64,000 nucleotides of DNA. It comes from an uncultured Microbacterium sp. (GTDB lineage Bacteria > Actinomycetota > Actinomycetes > Actinomycetales > Microbacteriaceae). The stretch spans positions 248,001 through 312,000 of the forward strand of contig NZ_FLQR01000001.1 in assembly GCF_900078385.1 (NCBI RefSeq), in the 5' to 3' direction. The notes under the pieces are model-generated. The model did not search any database and had not been told where the DNA came from. It saw nothing but the letters and a program-made list of their open reading frames with translations. Below, in pieces: positions 30,091 through 38,550 of the stretch (position 1 is its first letter; the number at the start of each line of letters is the position of its first letter). The translations under genes were made by a program, and so were the position numbers.

Positions 30091-30965
30091 CGCGCGGCGC
30101 CTCGCCCCCGTGGGAGTTCGAGGCGATCGGCACGCGCTGGCAGGTGCAGACGCCGCACGTGCTGGGTCCGGACGTCCGCACCGCGGTGCGCGGGATCGTC
30201 GAGGACTTCGACCGCGCCTGGTCGCGCTTTCGCGCCGACTCGCTCGTGACGGCCCTCGCCCGCGGCGCGGGCGCCGTGCCGCTGCCCCGCGACGGTGCCG
30301 CGATGCTCGACCTCTTCACAGCGCTCTCGGCGGCGACCGCCGGGGCCGTGAACCCGCTCGTGGGTGGGCCGCTCGCGCGACGCGGCTACGACCCGGCGTA
30401 CGGCCTCGTCGACACCGGCGCCGAGGCCGCGCCCGCCGACTGGGCGGATCGCCTCGCGTGGGACGCCGGGAGGCTCACGCTCACGGCACCGGCCGTCATC
30501 GACGTCGGGGCGCTCGGGAAGGGCCGCCTCGTCGACCTCGTCGCGGCGGCCGTGAACGGCCCCGTCGTCGTCGACGGCGGCGGCGACCTCATCGTGCGGG
30601 GGATGACGCAGCGCATCGCGTTGGAGCATCCGTACGACACGTCGCGGGCGATCGGGGTGTGGGAGGTGACGGATGCCGCGCTGTGCGCGTCGGCCCTGAA
30701 CCGGCGCGCGTGGGGCGACGGGCTGCATCACGTGCTGGATGCGCGGACGGGGGAGCCCGTCCGGACGATCGCGGCGACCTGGGCCGTCGCGGCGACGACC
30801 ATGGTCGCGGACGCCGCCGCGACGGCGCTGTTCTTCGACGGCGGGCCGGCGTTCGCCGCCGCGCACCACGTCTCCTGGGTGCGGATGATGACCGACGGGT
30901 GCGTCGAATGGTCTCCGGGATGCCGCGCCGACCTGTTCCTGGGGGCCGATAGCGTGGAGTCATGA
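30087..30965 (+). CDS. apbE: FAD:protein FMN transferase
   Basis: 292 residues. Attaches FMN from FAD to Thr or Ser of exported flavoproteins, here presumably the lipoprotein encoded just upstream. Motifs are FEAIGTRWQV at the start, DVGALGKGRLVDLVA, VDGGGDLIVRG and HHVLDARTGEP, followed by TMVADAAATALFF with the metal-binding aspartate. No signal peptide is obvious, unlike many ApbE proteins, so either it acts before export or translocation is unrecognised. Coupled on both sides by ATGA overlaps. Confidence 0.92.
   Translation: MTRGASPPWEFEAIGTRWQVQTPHVLGPDVRTAVRGIVEDFDRAWSRFRADSLVTALARGAGAVPLPRDGAAMLDLFTALSAATAGAVNPLVGGPLARRGYDPAYGLVDTGAEAAPADWADRLAWDAGRLTLTAPAVIDVGALGKGRLVDLVAAAVNGPVVVDGGGDLIVRGMTQRIALEHPYDTSRAIGVWEVTDAALCASALNRRAWGDGLHHVLDARTGEPVRTIAATWAVAATTMVADAAATALFFDGGPAFAAAHHVSWVRMMTDGCVEWSPGCRADLFLGADSVES
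30950..30955 (+). promoter_or_regulatory. Possible internal -10 before the membrane flavin reductase
   Basis: TAGCGT inside the end of apbE ends six bases before ATG 30962. A GGAG four bases from the ATG could equally serve as a close ribosome-binding site. Confidence 0.3.
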
Positions 30966-32512
30966 GCGGACTGACAGCCCTGTGGAACCGTGCGTTCGCG
31001 ATCGTCGGGCGCCTGTCGATGTACCGCCTCGTCGTGTTCGCGCTGGCCGCGCTCGGGGCCATCGCCTTCGTCCTGACCTTCTTCGACGTGCTCGCGCCGA
31101 CCCCGCTCGAGCTCGTCGTGACGTGGCTCGTGCTGGGCGCCGCGTGCGCCGCCACCGACGCCGTCGCGCACCGCCTCCTGGGCCGCGCCTGGCGGTGGGA
31201 GTCCTCGCTCATCACCGTCCTCATCCTCCTGTTCGTGCTGCGCCCGACGCTCGCGCCCTGGGAGCTCGTCGGGATCGCCGTCGCCGGAGTCGTGGCGTCC
31301 GCGTCGAAGTACGTGCTCGCGTGGCAGGGCCGGCACATCTTCAACCCCGCCGCCGTGGGGGCCGCGTTCCTCACCGTGCTGAGCGTCTGGCTCCCCGCGC
31401 TCGGCGCCTCGTCGTGGTGGGTGGGGTCGCCGTTCCTCGCGGCGCCCGTGATCGTCCTCGGGCTGATCGTGCTCCTGCGGACCGAGAAGATCAGGGTCAT
31501 CGCGGTGTTCCTCGTCGTCGCGGTCGCCGTGGCCGTCATGCGGGCATCGGTGCAGTTCCAGCAGGCCGGGCTCGCGTTCGATCTCGGCACCGTGTTCTGG
31601 CAGATCCTCTGGTCCTCGCCGTTCCTCTTCCTCGGCGCGTTCATGCTGTCCGAGCCCCTCACGCTGCCGCCGCGCCGCCGCCAGCAGTTCCTCGTCGCGG
31701 CCGTCGTCGGGGTCCTCGCGGGCTGGCCGATCGCGATCGGGGCCGTCACGCTGGGGCAGGAACGCGCGCTCCTCGTCGGGAACCTCGTCGCCTTCGCGTT
31801 CGCCTTCCGCTCGGCGGTCCGGCTGACGCTCGTCGAGCGCCGCGCGCTGACCCCGACCGTCCGCGAACTGACGTTCCAGGCCCGGCGCGGTCTGCGGTTC
31901 GCGCCGGGTCAGTACCTCGAGCTGGAGGTGCCGCATCCGCATCCGGACTCCCGCGGCACGCGGCGCGAGTTCAGCATCGTCTCGTCGCCGGACGAGCTGC
32001 CACTCGTCAAGATCGCGCTGCGGGAAGGATCGCAGTCCAGTTACAAGAAGGCCCTCGCGGCCGTCGGTGCGGGGGAGTCGCTCGCGGTGACGGGTGTCTG
32101 GGGCGACTTCGTGCTGCCGCAGCGCACCGGCGCGCCCGTGCTGATGGTCGCAGCCGGTATCGGCGTCACGCCGTTCGTGTCGCAGCTGCGGCACACCCGG
32201 CTCGCGCAGGAGGACCGCGACATCGTCTTCGTGTACGTCGCATCGGATGCCGAGGAGCTCGCGTTCCGCGACGACCTCGAGGCCTCCGGGGTTCCGGTCA
32301 TCGTGTTCACACGCACCGAGCCCGCGGACCTCCCGGCCCACTGGCGATGGGCGAAGGGCGTGCGGCTCGACGCCGACGGCCTCCTGCAGGTCGTGCCCGA
32401 CATCGCGGCACGGCACGCCTACATCTCCGGGCCGCCCGCCCTCATCGCCGACCTCGCGCCGGCGCTGGAGAAGGCCCGGTCGATCACGTCCGACGCCTTC
32501 TCCGGCTACTGA
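30962..32512 (+). CDS. Membrane NqrB/RnfD-like domain fused to ferredoxin-NADP-reductase domain
   Basis: 516 residues. The first 285 or so form about nine membrane helices resembling NqrB/RnfD, including the conserved GRHIFNPAAVGAAF. There is no SGAT flavin-attachment motif in this part. From about 290 on comes a cytosolic FNR-type module: the FAD-binding RREFSIVSS (RxYS class) and the NAD(P)-binding VAAGIGVTPFVSQLR. It probably moves electrons from NAD(P)H across the membrane to the FMN lipoprotein made by the same operon. The final acceptor is unknown. The gene converges on the sensor-kinase gene with 6 bp between stops. Confidence 0.85.
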   Translation: MSGLTALWNRAFAIVGRLSMYRLVVFALAALGAIAFVLTFFDVLAPTPLELVVTWLVLGAACAATDAVAHRLLGRAWRWESSLITVLILLFVLRPTLAPWELVGIAVAGVVASASKYVLAWQGRHIFNPAAVGAAFLTVLSVWLPALGASSWWVGSPFLAAPVIVLGLIVLLRTEKIRVIAVFLVVAVAVAVMRASVQFQQAGLAFDLGTVFWQILWSSPFLFLGAFMLSEPLTLPPRRRQQFLVAAVVGVLAGWPIAIGAVTLGQERALLVGNLVAFAFAFRSAVRLTLVERRALTPTVRELTFQARRGLRFAPGQYLELEVPHPHPDSRGTRREFSIVSSPDELPLVKIALREGSQSSYKKALAAVGAGESLAVTGVWGDFVLPQRTGAPVLMVAAGIGVTPFVSQLRHTRLAQEDRDIVFVYVASDAEELAFRDDLEASGVPVIVFTRTEPADLPAHWRWAKGVRLDADGLLQVVPDIAARHAYISGPPALIADLAPALEKARSITSDAFSGY

Positions 32513-32518
32513 CCGGGA

Positions 32519-34051
32519 TCAGGCCGCCGGATCGGCGGGGCGAGCCGGCAGGCGCACCTCGAAGGTCGTCGAGCCCGGGCGGCTGTCGACCGTGATCGTG
32601 CCGTGGTGGGCCTCCACGATCGCCTTCGCGATCGAGAGTCCGAGGCCCGTCCCGCCGGTCTGGCGCGCCCGCGACACGTCCGCCCGCGCGAAGCGCTCGA
32701 ACAGCCCGCCGGCGATCGCCGGATCGATGCCGGGGCCGTCGTCCTGCACGCGCAGCACGGCGCTGCCCTCCTCGACCGTCACGCTCATCGTGACGTGCGT
32801 CCCCGGCGGCGTGTGGACGCGGGCGTTCGCGAGCAGGTTCGCGCTCACCTGGTGCAGGCGCGACGCGTCGCCCGCGACGACGACGGGCGCATCGTCGACC
32901 TCGAGCGCCCACGCGTGGTCGGGTCCGGCGGCGCGGGCATCGGTGACCGATTCCACGGCCAGGCGGGTGAGGTCGACGGCGCCGTAGACGAGCTCCTTGC
33001 CCTCGTCCAGGCGCGCGAGAAGCAGCAGGTCCTCCACGAGCGCCGTCATCCGCAGCGACTGCGCCTGGATGCGCTCGAGCGCCTGTTCGGTATTCTGCGC
33101 CGTCGCCTCGGCCAGTGCGCGGCTCTCCCCGGTGGTCTCCCGGCTCTGCCGGATGCCGCGCAGCGACAGCTCGGAGTAACCGCGGATGGAAGCGAGCGGC
33201 GTGCGCAGCTCGTGGCTCGCGTCCGCGACGAACGCCCGCATCCGCTCCTCGTTGCGCTGACGGGCCGTCAGTGACGTGCCGACGTGGTCCAGCAGCGTGT
33301 TCAGGGCCGCACCCACCCGCCCGATCTCGGTGCGATCGTCCGCCTCCTCCGCGGGCACCCGTTCGGCGATCGTGACATCGCCCTCGGCCAGCGGCAGGGC
33401 GGCGACGCGCGTCGCGGTGTCGGCGACGGCGCGCAGGGGGGCGAGGGAGCGGCGGATGACGAGGGCGACCGCGACACCGAGCAGCAGCAGGCCGCCGATC
33501 GTGACGAGGAGGATCGTGGTCAGGATCTCCGCGATCGTCGACTCGAGTTCGGACAGCGGCAGGCCGGCGATGCCGGTCACCGTGCCGGCCTTGAAGGGGG
33601 TGACGCGGTAGCTCCCGAGCCCCTGCACGGTGACGGTGGACAGCCCCCGCCCGGCGGCATCCCGGGTCAGCGCCGCCGTCTGGGCCGCGGTGAGGGGCGT
33701 GACGTCGAGGTCCTCGTCGACGACCGCCGCGGACACCCCGTCGAACGGGGAGTCGACGAGCAGCAGATAGCCGGCCGTCTGGCGGCCCGTGGAGAGCACG
33801 TCGTCGGCGTCGCGCACGTTCTGCATGGGTCCGGGCTCGAACAGCTGCAGCTGCCGGGTCGTGGCCTCCAGGTTGGCGTTGAGCGACTTCGACAGGGCGT
33901 CGCCGACTCCCGCGCCGATCGCGACCGCGCTGCCCACGAGAATGAGGGCGACGATGCCGATCACCGTCGCCATGAGGCGGGCCTGCAGGCTCCAGGGCCG
34001 CCGCAGCATCGCCGCGCGCTCGCTCACCGGAACCGTCACTGCATCTGTCAC
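32519..34051 (-). CDS. Sensor histidine kinase
   Basis: 510 residues. Membrane helix at about 26-48, an extracytoplasmic sensor region 50-175, second helix 176-199, then HAMP, DHp domain with His280 in VADASHELRTPLASIRGY, and a HATPase domain with DDGPGID and GTGLGLSIAKAI. GTG 34051 overlaps the response-regulator stop as GTGA. The architecture is OmpR/PhoB-partner (EnvZ or MprB/TcrY) type; the signal is unknown. It probably controls the divergent ABC exporter. Confidence 0.93.
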   Translation of the reverse strand: MTDAVTVPVSERAAMLRRPWSLQARLMATVIGIVALILVGSAVAIGAGVGDALSKSLNANLEATTRQLQLFEPGPMQNVRDADDVLSTGRQTAGYLLLVDSPFDGVSAAVVDEDLDVTPLTAAQTAALTRDAAGRGLSTVTVQGLGSYRVTPFKAGTVTGIAGLPLSELESTIAEILTTILLVTIGGLLLLGVAVALVIRRSLAPLRAVADTATRVAALPLAEGDVTIAERVPAEEADDRTEIGRVGAALNTLLDHVGTSLTARQRNEERMRAFVADASHELRTPLASIRGYSELSLRGIRQSRETTGESRALAEATAQNTEQALERIQAQSLRMTALVEDLLLLARLDEGKELVYGAVDLTRLAVESVTDARAAGPDHAWALEVDDAPVVVAGDASRLHQVSANLLANARVHTPPGTHVTMSVTVEEGSAVLRVQDDGPGIDPAIAGGLFERFARADVSRARQTGGTGLGLSIAKAIVEAHHGTITVDSRPGSTTFEVRLPARPADPAA

Positions 34052-34785
34052 TGCGGCGCTTTGATCATGTAGCCGACGCCGCGGACCGTGTGGATGAGCG
34101 GCTCCCGCCCGGCATCCAGCTTCTTGCGCAGATACGAGATGTACAGCTCGACGACGCTCGACCGGCCGCCGAAGTCGTAATTCCAGACGCGGTCGAGGAT
34201 CTGCGCCTTCGAGACGACGCGGCGCTGGTTGCGCATGAGGAAGCGGAGGAGCTCGAACTCCGTGGCGGTCAGCTCGATCTCGGTCCCGGCGCGCTCGACC
34301 TCGTGCGAGTCCTCGTTGAGGGAGAGGTCGCCGACCCGGAGCATGGGGTCCGCCCCGCCCGCCGTCGCACTGCCGGCACGACGCATGAGCCCGCGGAGCC
34401 GCGCGACGACCTCCTCGAGGCTGAACGGCTTCGTGACGTAGTCGTCGCCGCCTGCCGTGAGCCCCGCGACCCGGTCGGCGACGGCGTCCTTCGCGGTGAG
34501 GAACAGCACCGGCACGTCGTTGCCGGAGTGGCGCAGCCGCTGCAGCACCGCCATGCCGTCCAGGTCCGGCATCATGATGTCCAGCACGACGGCATCCGGG
34601 TCGAAGTCCCGCGCCGCGGCGAGCGCATCGAAGCCGGAGCCGGCCGTGCGGACATCCCAGCCCTCCATGCGCAGGGCCATCGAGAGCAGGTCGGTGAGCA
34701 TCTGCTCGTCATCGACCACGAGGACGCGGAGAGCGGAGCCGTCGGCACGGCGGAGGGCGGGGGCGGCGGTCGTCATGTCCACCAT
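34048..34785 (-). CDS. OmpR/PhoB-family response regulator
   Basis: 245 residues from ATG 34785, which lies 8 bases after AGGAAGG; GTG 34794 and ATG 34776 are in-frame alternatives. Receiver domain with VVDDEQ and phosphoacceptor Asp69 in VVLDIMMPDLDG, conserved Lys in VTKPFSLEE. Winged-helix DNA-binding domain with TATEFELLRFLM and RTVRGVGY-type ending (HTVRGVGYMIK). Its likely operator is the set of 11-bp repeats immediately upstream, which overlap its own ribosome-binding region. Confidence 0.94.
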   Translation of the reverse strand: MVDMTTAAPALRRADGSALRVLVVDDEQMLTDLLSMALRMEGWDVRTAGSGFDALAAARDFDPDAVVLDIMMPDLDGMAVLQRLRHSGNDVPVLFLTAKDAVADRVAGLTAGGDDYVTKPFSLEEVVARLRGLMRRAGSATAGGADPMLRVGDLSLNEDSHEVERAGTEIELTATEFELLRFLMRNQRRVVSKAQILDRVWNYDFGGRSSVVELYISYLRKKLDAGREPLIHTVRGVGYMIKAPQ

Positions 34786-34795
34786 TGTGACCACC

Positions 34796-34826
34796 TTCCT
34801 ATGCGGTTCCTATGGCGTCCGCTATG
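34796..34826. promoter_or_regulatory. Three tandem 11-12 bp repeats, predicted response-regulator operator
   Basis: TTCCTATG at 34796-34803 and 34807-34814, then TCCGCTATG at 34818-34826, place CTATG at 11- and 12-bp steps, one helical turn apart, as expected for head-to-tail OmpR/PhoB dimers. An inverted CATAG lies at 34866-34870. The array sits between the regulator gene and the divergent ABC-exporter operon. Confidence 0.6.
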
Positions 34827-34956
34827 CGCTGTCTGTGAATCGCGCGACCGCCGGACGGGGATTCGCATAGCGATCTCATGAACGACGCTGGGTGATCGCA
34901 TGATCGACCTCCCTACCGTCGGATCGCCGGCGTGTGGTGCGCCGGGAAGGAGACCC

Positions 34957-36429
34957 ATGTACTGGACGTATCTGCGCCGTGAGCTGTCCGGCCGGAAGAA
35001 GCAGACCGCGATCGTCGCGACGGGACTGGCGATCGCGATCGCGCTCGTCATCATCGTCAACGCCCTGTCGGCGGGCGTGCGCGATGCGCAGACCCAGGCG
35101 CTGGAGTCGGTGTACGGCGTCGGCACCGACCTCACCGTCACGGGTGCGCAGGCGGAGCCCGGCGAGGGCGGCCGCGGCGGCCCGCAGTTCGACTTCGACG
35201 AGGATGCCGGCGCGACGGCGGAGGACGGCACGACGAACCTCAGCCAGTCGCGGTTGAGCACGGACGTCGGCCGCAGCACGCTGGACGCCGCGACGCTCGA
35301 CACGGCCGCGGGGGTCGACGGCGTCGCCGCCGTCGCGGGCGCGCTCAGCCTCACGAACTCCACCTTCTCCGGTGAGCTCCCGCAGCGACCAGCCGACGGC
35401 GAGGAGGCCGGGGAGGCTCCCGCCGACGGTGCCCAGCCGCGCGCGGAGGGCGGCGGCGGCTTCGGCGGCGGATCGTTCGGCATCGAGTCGTTCCGCGTCC
35501 TCGGCGTCGACGCCTCGACGACCGTGGTCGGACCGCTGTCCGCCGTGACGGTGGCCGACGGGCGGATGCTGGATGCCGGCGACGACGGACAGGACGTGGC
35601 CGTCCTCGACGCGACCTATGCGGCCTCGGCCGAGCTCGCCGTCGGCGACACGATCGACGTCGCGGGCACCGACATCGAGATCGTCGGCACCGTCACCTCG
35701 GCGACCTCGTCGGCCGATACGGCGGCCGACGTCTACCTGCCCCTCGATGTCGCGCAGGAGCTCTCCGGCGCCGGTGACGTCATCTCCACGATCTACCTGC
35801 AGGCCACCTCCTCGGATGACATCGCCGGCGTGCAGACGGCGCTCGAGGAGGCCCTGCCGGACGCGACGGTCAGCTCCCAGTCCGACCTCGCCGCCACCGT
35901 GTCGGGGTCGCTCGCCAGTGCCGGCGCCCTGATCACGAGCCTCGGCACCTGGCTCTCCGTCATCGTGCTCGCCGTCGCGGTCGCCCTCGCCGTGCTGCTC
36001 ACCCTGTCCGGCATCACCCGACGGACGCGGGAGATCGGCACCCTGAAGGCGATCGGCTGGTCGGACCGCCGCGTGGTCGGCCAGATCGCGGGGGAGTCCG
36101 TCGTGCAATCGCTCATCGGCGGCGCGGCCGGCGTCGTCCTGGGTCTCATCGGCGTCGTGGCCATCAACATCGTCGCGCCGACGATCTCCTCGGCGCCCAC
36201 CGCCGCGACGGCAGTCCCGGGCGGAGCCGGCGGCCGCGGCGGCGCGATGCCGGGCGGCGCGTCGCTCGTGCAGACGGCGACCGACATCGTCCTCTCCGCC
36301 CCGCTCTCGGTCGGCATCATCCTCGCCGCCCTGGCCCTCGCGGTGGCCGGCGGCCTCGTCGCCTGCGCCGTCGGCGGCTGGCGCGCGGCGCGCCTGCGTC
36401 CCGCCGAAGCGCTCCGCGCGATCGCCTGA
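34957..36429 (+). CDS. MacB/FtsX-type ABC transporter permease
   Basis: 490 residues from ATG 34957, chosen over an in-frame ATG 34900 because GGGAAGGAG precedes it. Helix 1 at about 18-38, a large extracytoplasmic MacB_PCD-type domain, then three C-terminal helices starting near 328 (ISGRTREIGTLKAIGW-like loop reads RRTREIGTLKAIGWSDRRVV). The periplasmic domain holds acidic and glycine-rich low-complexity stretches (EEAGEAPADGAQPRAEGGGG). Such proteins export peptides, lipids or drugs by mechanotransmission; the substrate is unknown. The ATPase gene follows after 30 bp. Confidence 0.9.
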   Translation: MYWTYLRRELSGRKKQTAIVATGLAIAIALVIIVNALSAGVRDAQTQALESVYGVGTDLTVTGAQAEPGEGGRGGPQFDFDEDAGATAEDGTTNLSQSRLSTDVGRSTLDAATLDTAAGVDGVAAVAGALSLTNSTFSGELPQRPADGEEAGEAPADGAQPRAEGGGGFGGGSFGIESFRVLGVDASTTVVGPLSAVTVADGRMLDAGDDGQDVAVLDATYAASAELAVGDTIDVAGTDIEIVGTVTSATSSADTAADVYLPLDVAQELSGAGDVISTIYLQATSSDDIAGVQTALEEALPDATVSSQSDLAATVSGSLASAGALITSLGTWLSVIVLAVAVALAVLLTLSGITRRTREIGTLKAIGWSDRRVVGQIAGESVVQSLIGGAAGVVLGLIGVVAINIVAPTISSAPTAATAVPGGAGGRGGAMPGGASLVQTATDIVLSAPLSVGIILAALALAVAGGLVACAVGGWRAARLRPAEALRAIA

Positions 36430-36459
36430 CCCCTCGCATCCGGAAGAAGGAACCGCACC

Positions 36460-37200
36460 ATGACCACCATCGACCCCACCATCGGCACCGGCATCGACAC
36501 CGGCATCGACACCTCCGGCGCCGCGCCCGCCTACCGGCTCACCGGCGTCACGAAGACCTATCGCGCGAAGGGCCGCGTCGTGCACGCGCTGACCGGCGTG
36601 GACGTGGAGATCGCTCAGGGCGACTTCGTCGCGATCCAGGGTCCGACCGGCGGCGGGAAGTCCACGCTCCTGCAGCTGCTCGGTGCGCTCGACACACCGA
36701 CCGCCGGGCACGTCCTCATCGGAGGGACCGACCTCGCCGCCGCGCGACCGGCCGCGCTCGGCGCCGTGCGCGCCGCGGAGATCGGCTTCGTCTTCCAGGG
36801 GTTCAACCTCATGCCGACCCTCACTGCCGCCGAGAACGTCGACATGGGTCTCGAGCCGCTGCGCCTCGAGCGGTCAGAGCGGGAGGAGCGCGTCACGGAG
36901 GCCCTTGCCCGGGTCGGACTCGCCGACCGCGCCGACCACCGCCCGGGCGAGCTGTCCGGCGGACAGCAGCAGCGCGTCGCGATCGCCCGCGCCATCGCGA
37001 AGCGGCCGCGCGTCCTGCTGGCAGACGAGCCCACCGGCAACCTCGATGAATCGATGCGCGACGAGATCCTGACGGTCCTCGATCAGCTGAGCGCGGAGGG
37101 TCTCACCCTCGTCATCGTGACCCACGATTCCGCTGTCGCCGGGCGTGCGCGCCGGCGGCTGCGTCTGGACCGCGGGAGACTCACCGACATCACGCGCTGA
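36460..37200 (+). CDS. ABC transporter ATP-binding protein (MacB/LolD type)
   Basis: 246 residues. Walker A GPTGGGKSTLLQLL, Q-loop FQGFNLMP, signature LSGGQQQRVAIARAI, Walker B VLLADEPTGNLD, switch THD. LFQ-free MacB-like sequence pairs with the permease just upstream. The N-terminus is an odd repeat of Thr-Ile-Gly-Thr-Gly-Ile-Asp before the fold starts at YRLTGVTKTY, so about 20 residues are probably disordered. Confidence 0.94.
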   Translation: MTTIDPTIGTGIDTGIDTSGAAPAYRLTGVTKTYRAKGRVVHALTGVDVEIAQGDFVAIQGPTGGGKSTLLQLLGALDTPTAGHVLIGGTDLAAARPAALGAVRAAEIGFVFQGFNLMPTLTAAENVDMGLEPLRLERSEREERVTEALARVGLADRADHRPGELSGGQQQRVAIARAIAKRPRVLLADEPTGNLDESMRDEILTVLDQLSAEGLTLVIVTHDSAVAGRARRRLRLDRGRLTDITR

Positions 37201-37231
37201 CCCGCGGATCGGAGGAGGGCCGCCGCGAGCG

Positions 37232-37237
37232 TAGGGT
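37232..37237 (+). promoter_or_regulatory. -10 of corA
   Basis: TAGGGT ends six bases before ATG 37244, and this selects the ATG over the in-frame GTG at 37238. Confidence 0.45.
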
Positions 37238-37243
37238 GTGACG

Positions 37244-38257
37244 ATGGCGACAGCGCGCACCGTGGTCTATGTTCGCGGCGAGCGGGTCCGGGAGGGGATC
37301 TCCCCGGCCGAGGGCCTCGCCCTCGCCGAGGAGCAGGACGGGATGCTGTGGGTGGGGCTCCAGGGTCCGACTCCCGAGGAGGTCGTGGCGCTCGGCGAGC
37401 AGCTGGGCCTGGACCGCCTCGGCATCGCCGAGATGACCCGCACGCACCAGCGCTCCAAACTCGACCACTTCGGCGATCGCCTGTTCCTGGTCATGCAGCC
37501 GGCGGAATACACCGACCGGACGGAGACGGTGCAGTGCCACGAGGTGGATGTCGTGGTCGGCGACCACCTCGTGATCGCGGTCTCCGCGCACCCGGCCGTC
37601 GACCTGGAGCGCATGCGCACGCTCCTCGAGCAGTACCCCGACATCGTCACGCGCGGCCCGTATGCGGTCCTGTGGGCCGTGTGCGAATACGTCACGCGCG
37701 GCTACCGCGACGTCATGGACGGCATCGAGCACGACATCGACGAGATCGAGGAGGAGCTCTTCGGTGAGGAGGAGGAGGTCTCGCGCCGCATCTTCGCGCT
37801 GCAGCGCGAAGTGATCGACCTGCACCATGCGACGGCCCCGCTCGCCGAGATCATCGAGCGTGTGGAGCGGATCGTCGCGAAGAAGCAGGGCGTCCCGTCC
37901 GTCGCGCCGTTCGCGGAGGTCGCCGACCGCGCCCGCTACATCGACGCGCGCGTCGCGGCGTTCCGCGGCACCCTGGACAGCGCGCTCACCATCCACGCGA
38001 CGCTCGTGGAGCAGCGTCGCAACGAGCAGATGCGCGAGATGACGCGGGTCGGCCTCGAGCAGAACGACCAGGTCAAGAAGGTCTCGTCGTGGGCGGCCAT
38101 CGGGTTCGCCCCGACGCTCATCGCCGGGGTCTACGGCATGAACTTCCGCTTCATGCCCGAACTCGACCAGCCCTGGGGCTATCCGTTCGCCGTGGCGCTC
38201 ATGGTGGGTGCAAGCGTCGGGCTGTACGTCGTCTTCAAGAAGCGCAACTGGCTCTGA
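37244..38257 (+). CDS. corA: CorA-type magnesium/cobalt transporter
   Basis: 337 residues. A long cytosolic helical domain (acidic DGIEHDIDEIEEELFGEEEE), two C-terminal membrane helices, and the selectivity motif YGMNF in the loop after helix 1 (IAGVYGMNFRFMPEL). The C-terminus KKRNWL is typical of the family. Pentameric divalent-cation channel. Monocistronic, with its own leaderless-type promoter. Confidence 0.94.
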   Translation: MATARTVVYVRGERVREGISPAEGLALAEEQDGMLWVGLQGPTPEEVVALGEQLGLDRLGIAEMTRTHQRSKLDHFGDRLFLVMQPAEYTDRTETVQCHEVDVVVGDHLVIAVSAHPAVDLERMRTLLEQYPDIVTRGPYAVLWAVCEYVTRGYRDVMDGIEHDIDEIEEELFGEEEEVSRRIFALQREVIDLHHATAPLAEIIERVERIVAKKQGVPSVAPFAEVADRARYIDARVAAFRGTLDSALTIHATLVEQRRNEQMREMTRVGLEQNDQVKKVSSWAAIGFAPTLIAGVYGMNFRFMPELDQPWGYPFAVALMVGASVGLYVVFKKRNWL

Positions 38258-38291
38258 GCCAACGGGCTCCCAGCCGGCCGATCGGTGCCGC

Positions 38292-38548
38292 TCAGCGGCG
38301 ACGGCGGGCGGGGGCGCTCGTGAGCAGGAACCACAGGAGGACCATGACGGCCGCGCCCAGCACGGCGCCGGTCGTGTTCGCCAGGAGATCCCGCGCGTCG
38401 GGGTAGCGCGACGGCAGGAGCCAGAGCTGACAGAGCTCGATGGCGGCGCTCACGGCGAACCCGACAGCCACCCGACGACTGCGAGGTAGGCGATCGACAG
38501 CGGTGCGAGCAGCAGGCGCGCGATGACCGTGCGCGCCTGCAGGCTCAC
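38292..38548 (-). pseudogene. VanZ-like gene remnant, frameshifted and internally deleted
   Basis: Directly after the gnd stop, GTG 38548 opens a frame reading RTVIARLLLAPLSIAYLAVV, like the first helix of VanZ-family proteins, but it ends at a TGA after about 30 codons. In another frame the sequence continues as GFAVSAAIELCQLWLLPSRY then DARDLLANTTGAVLGA, the conserved C-terminal half of VanZ, to a stop at 38292-38294. The region is about 85 codons long, against some 150 or more for an intact gene, so the middle is missing as well as the frame. Confidence 0.75.
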
Positions 38549-38550
38549 CG

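Noticed and set aside
32524..32540. CCGCCG-GAT-CGGCGG hairpin between the flavin reductase and sensor-kinase genes as a terminator
   Set aside because: It lies within the last codons of the kinase and such short GC dyads are frequent by chance in this sequence.
37238..37246. GTG 37238 as start of corA
   Set aside because: ATG 37244 has the -10 at the six-base distance seen elsewhere; the GTG would shorten that distance to zero.
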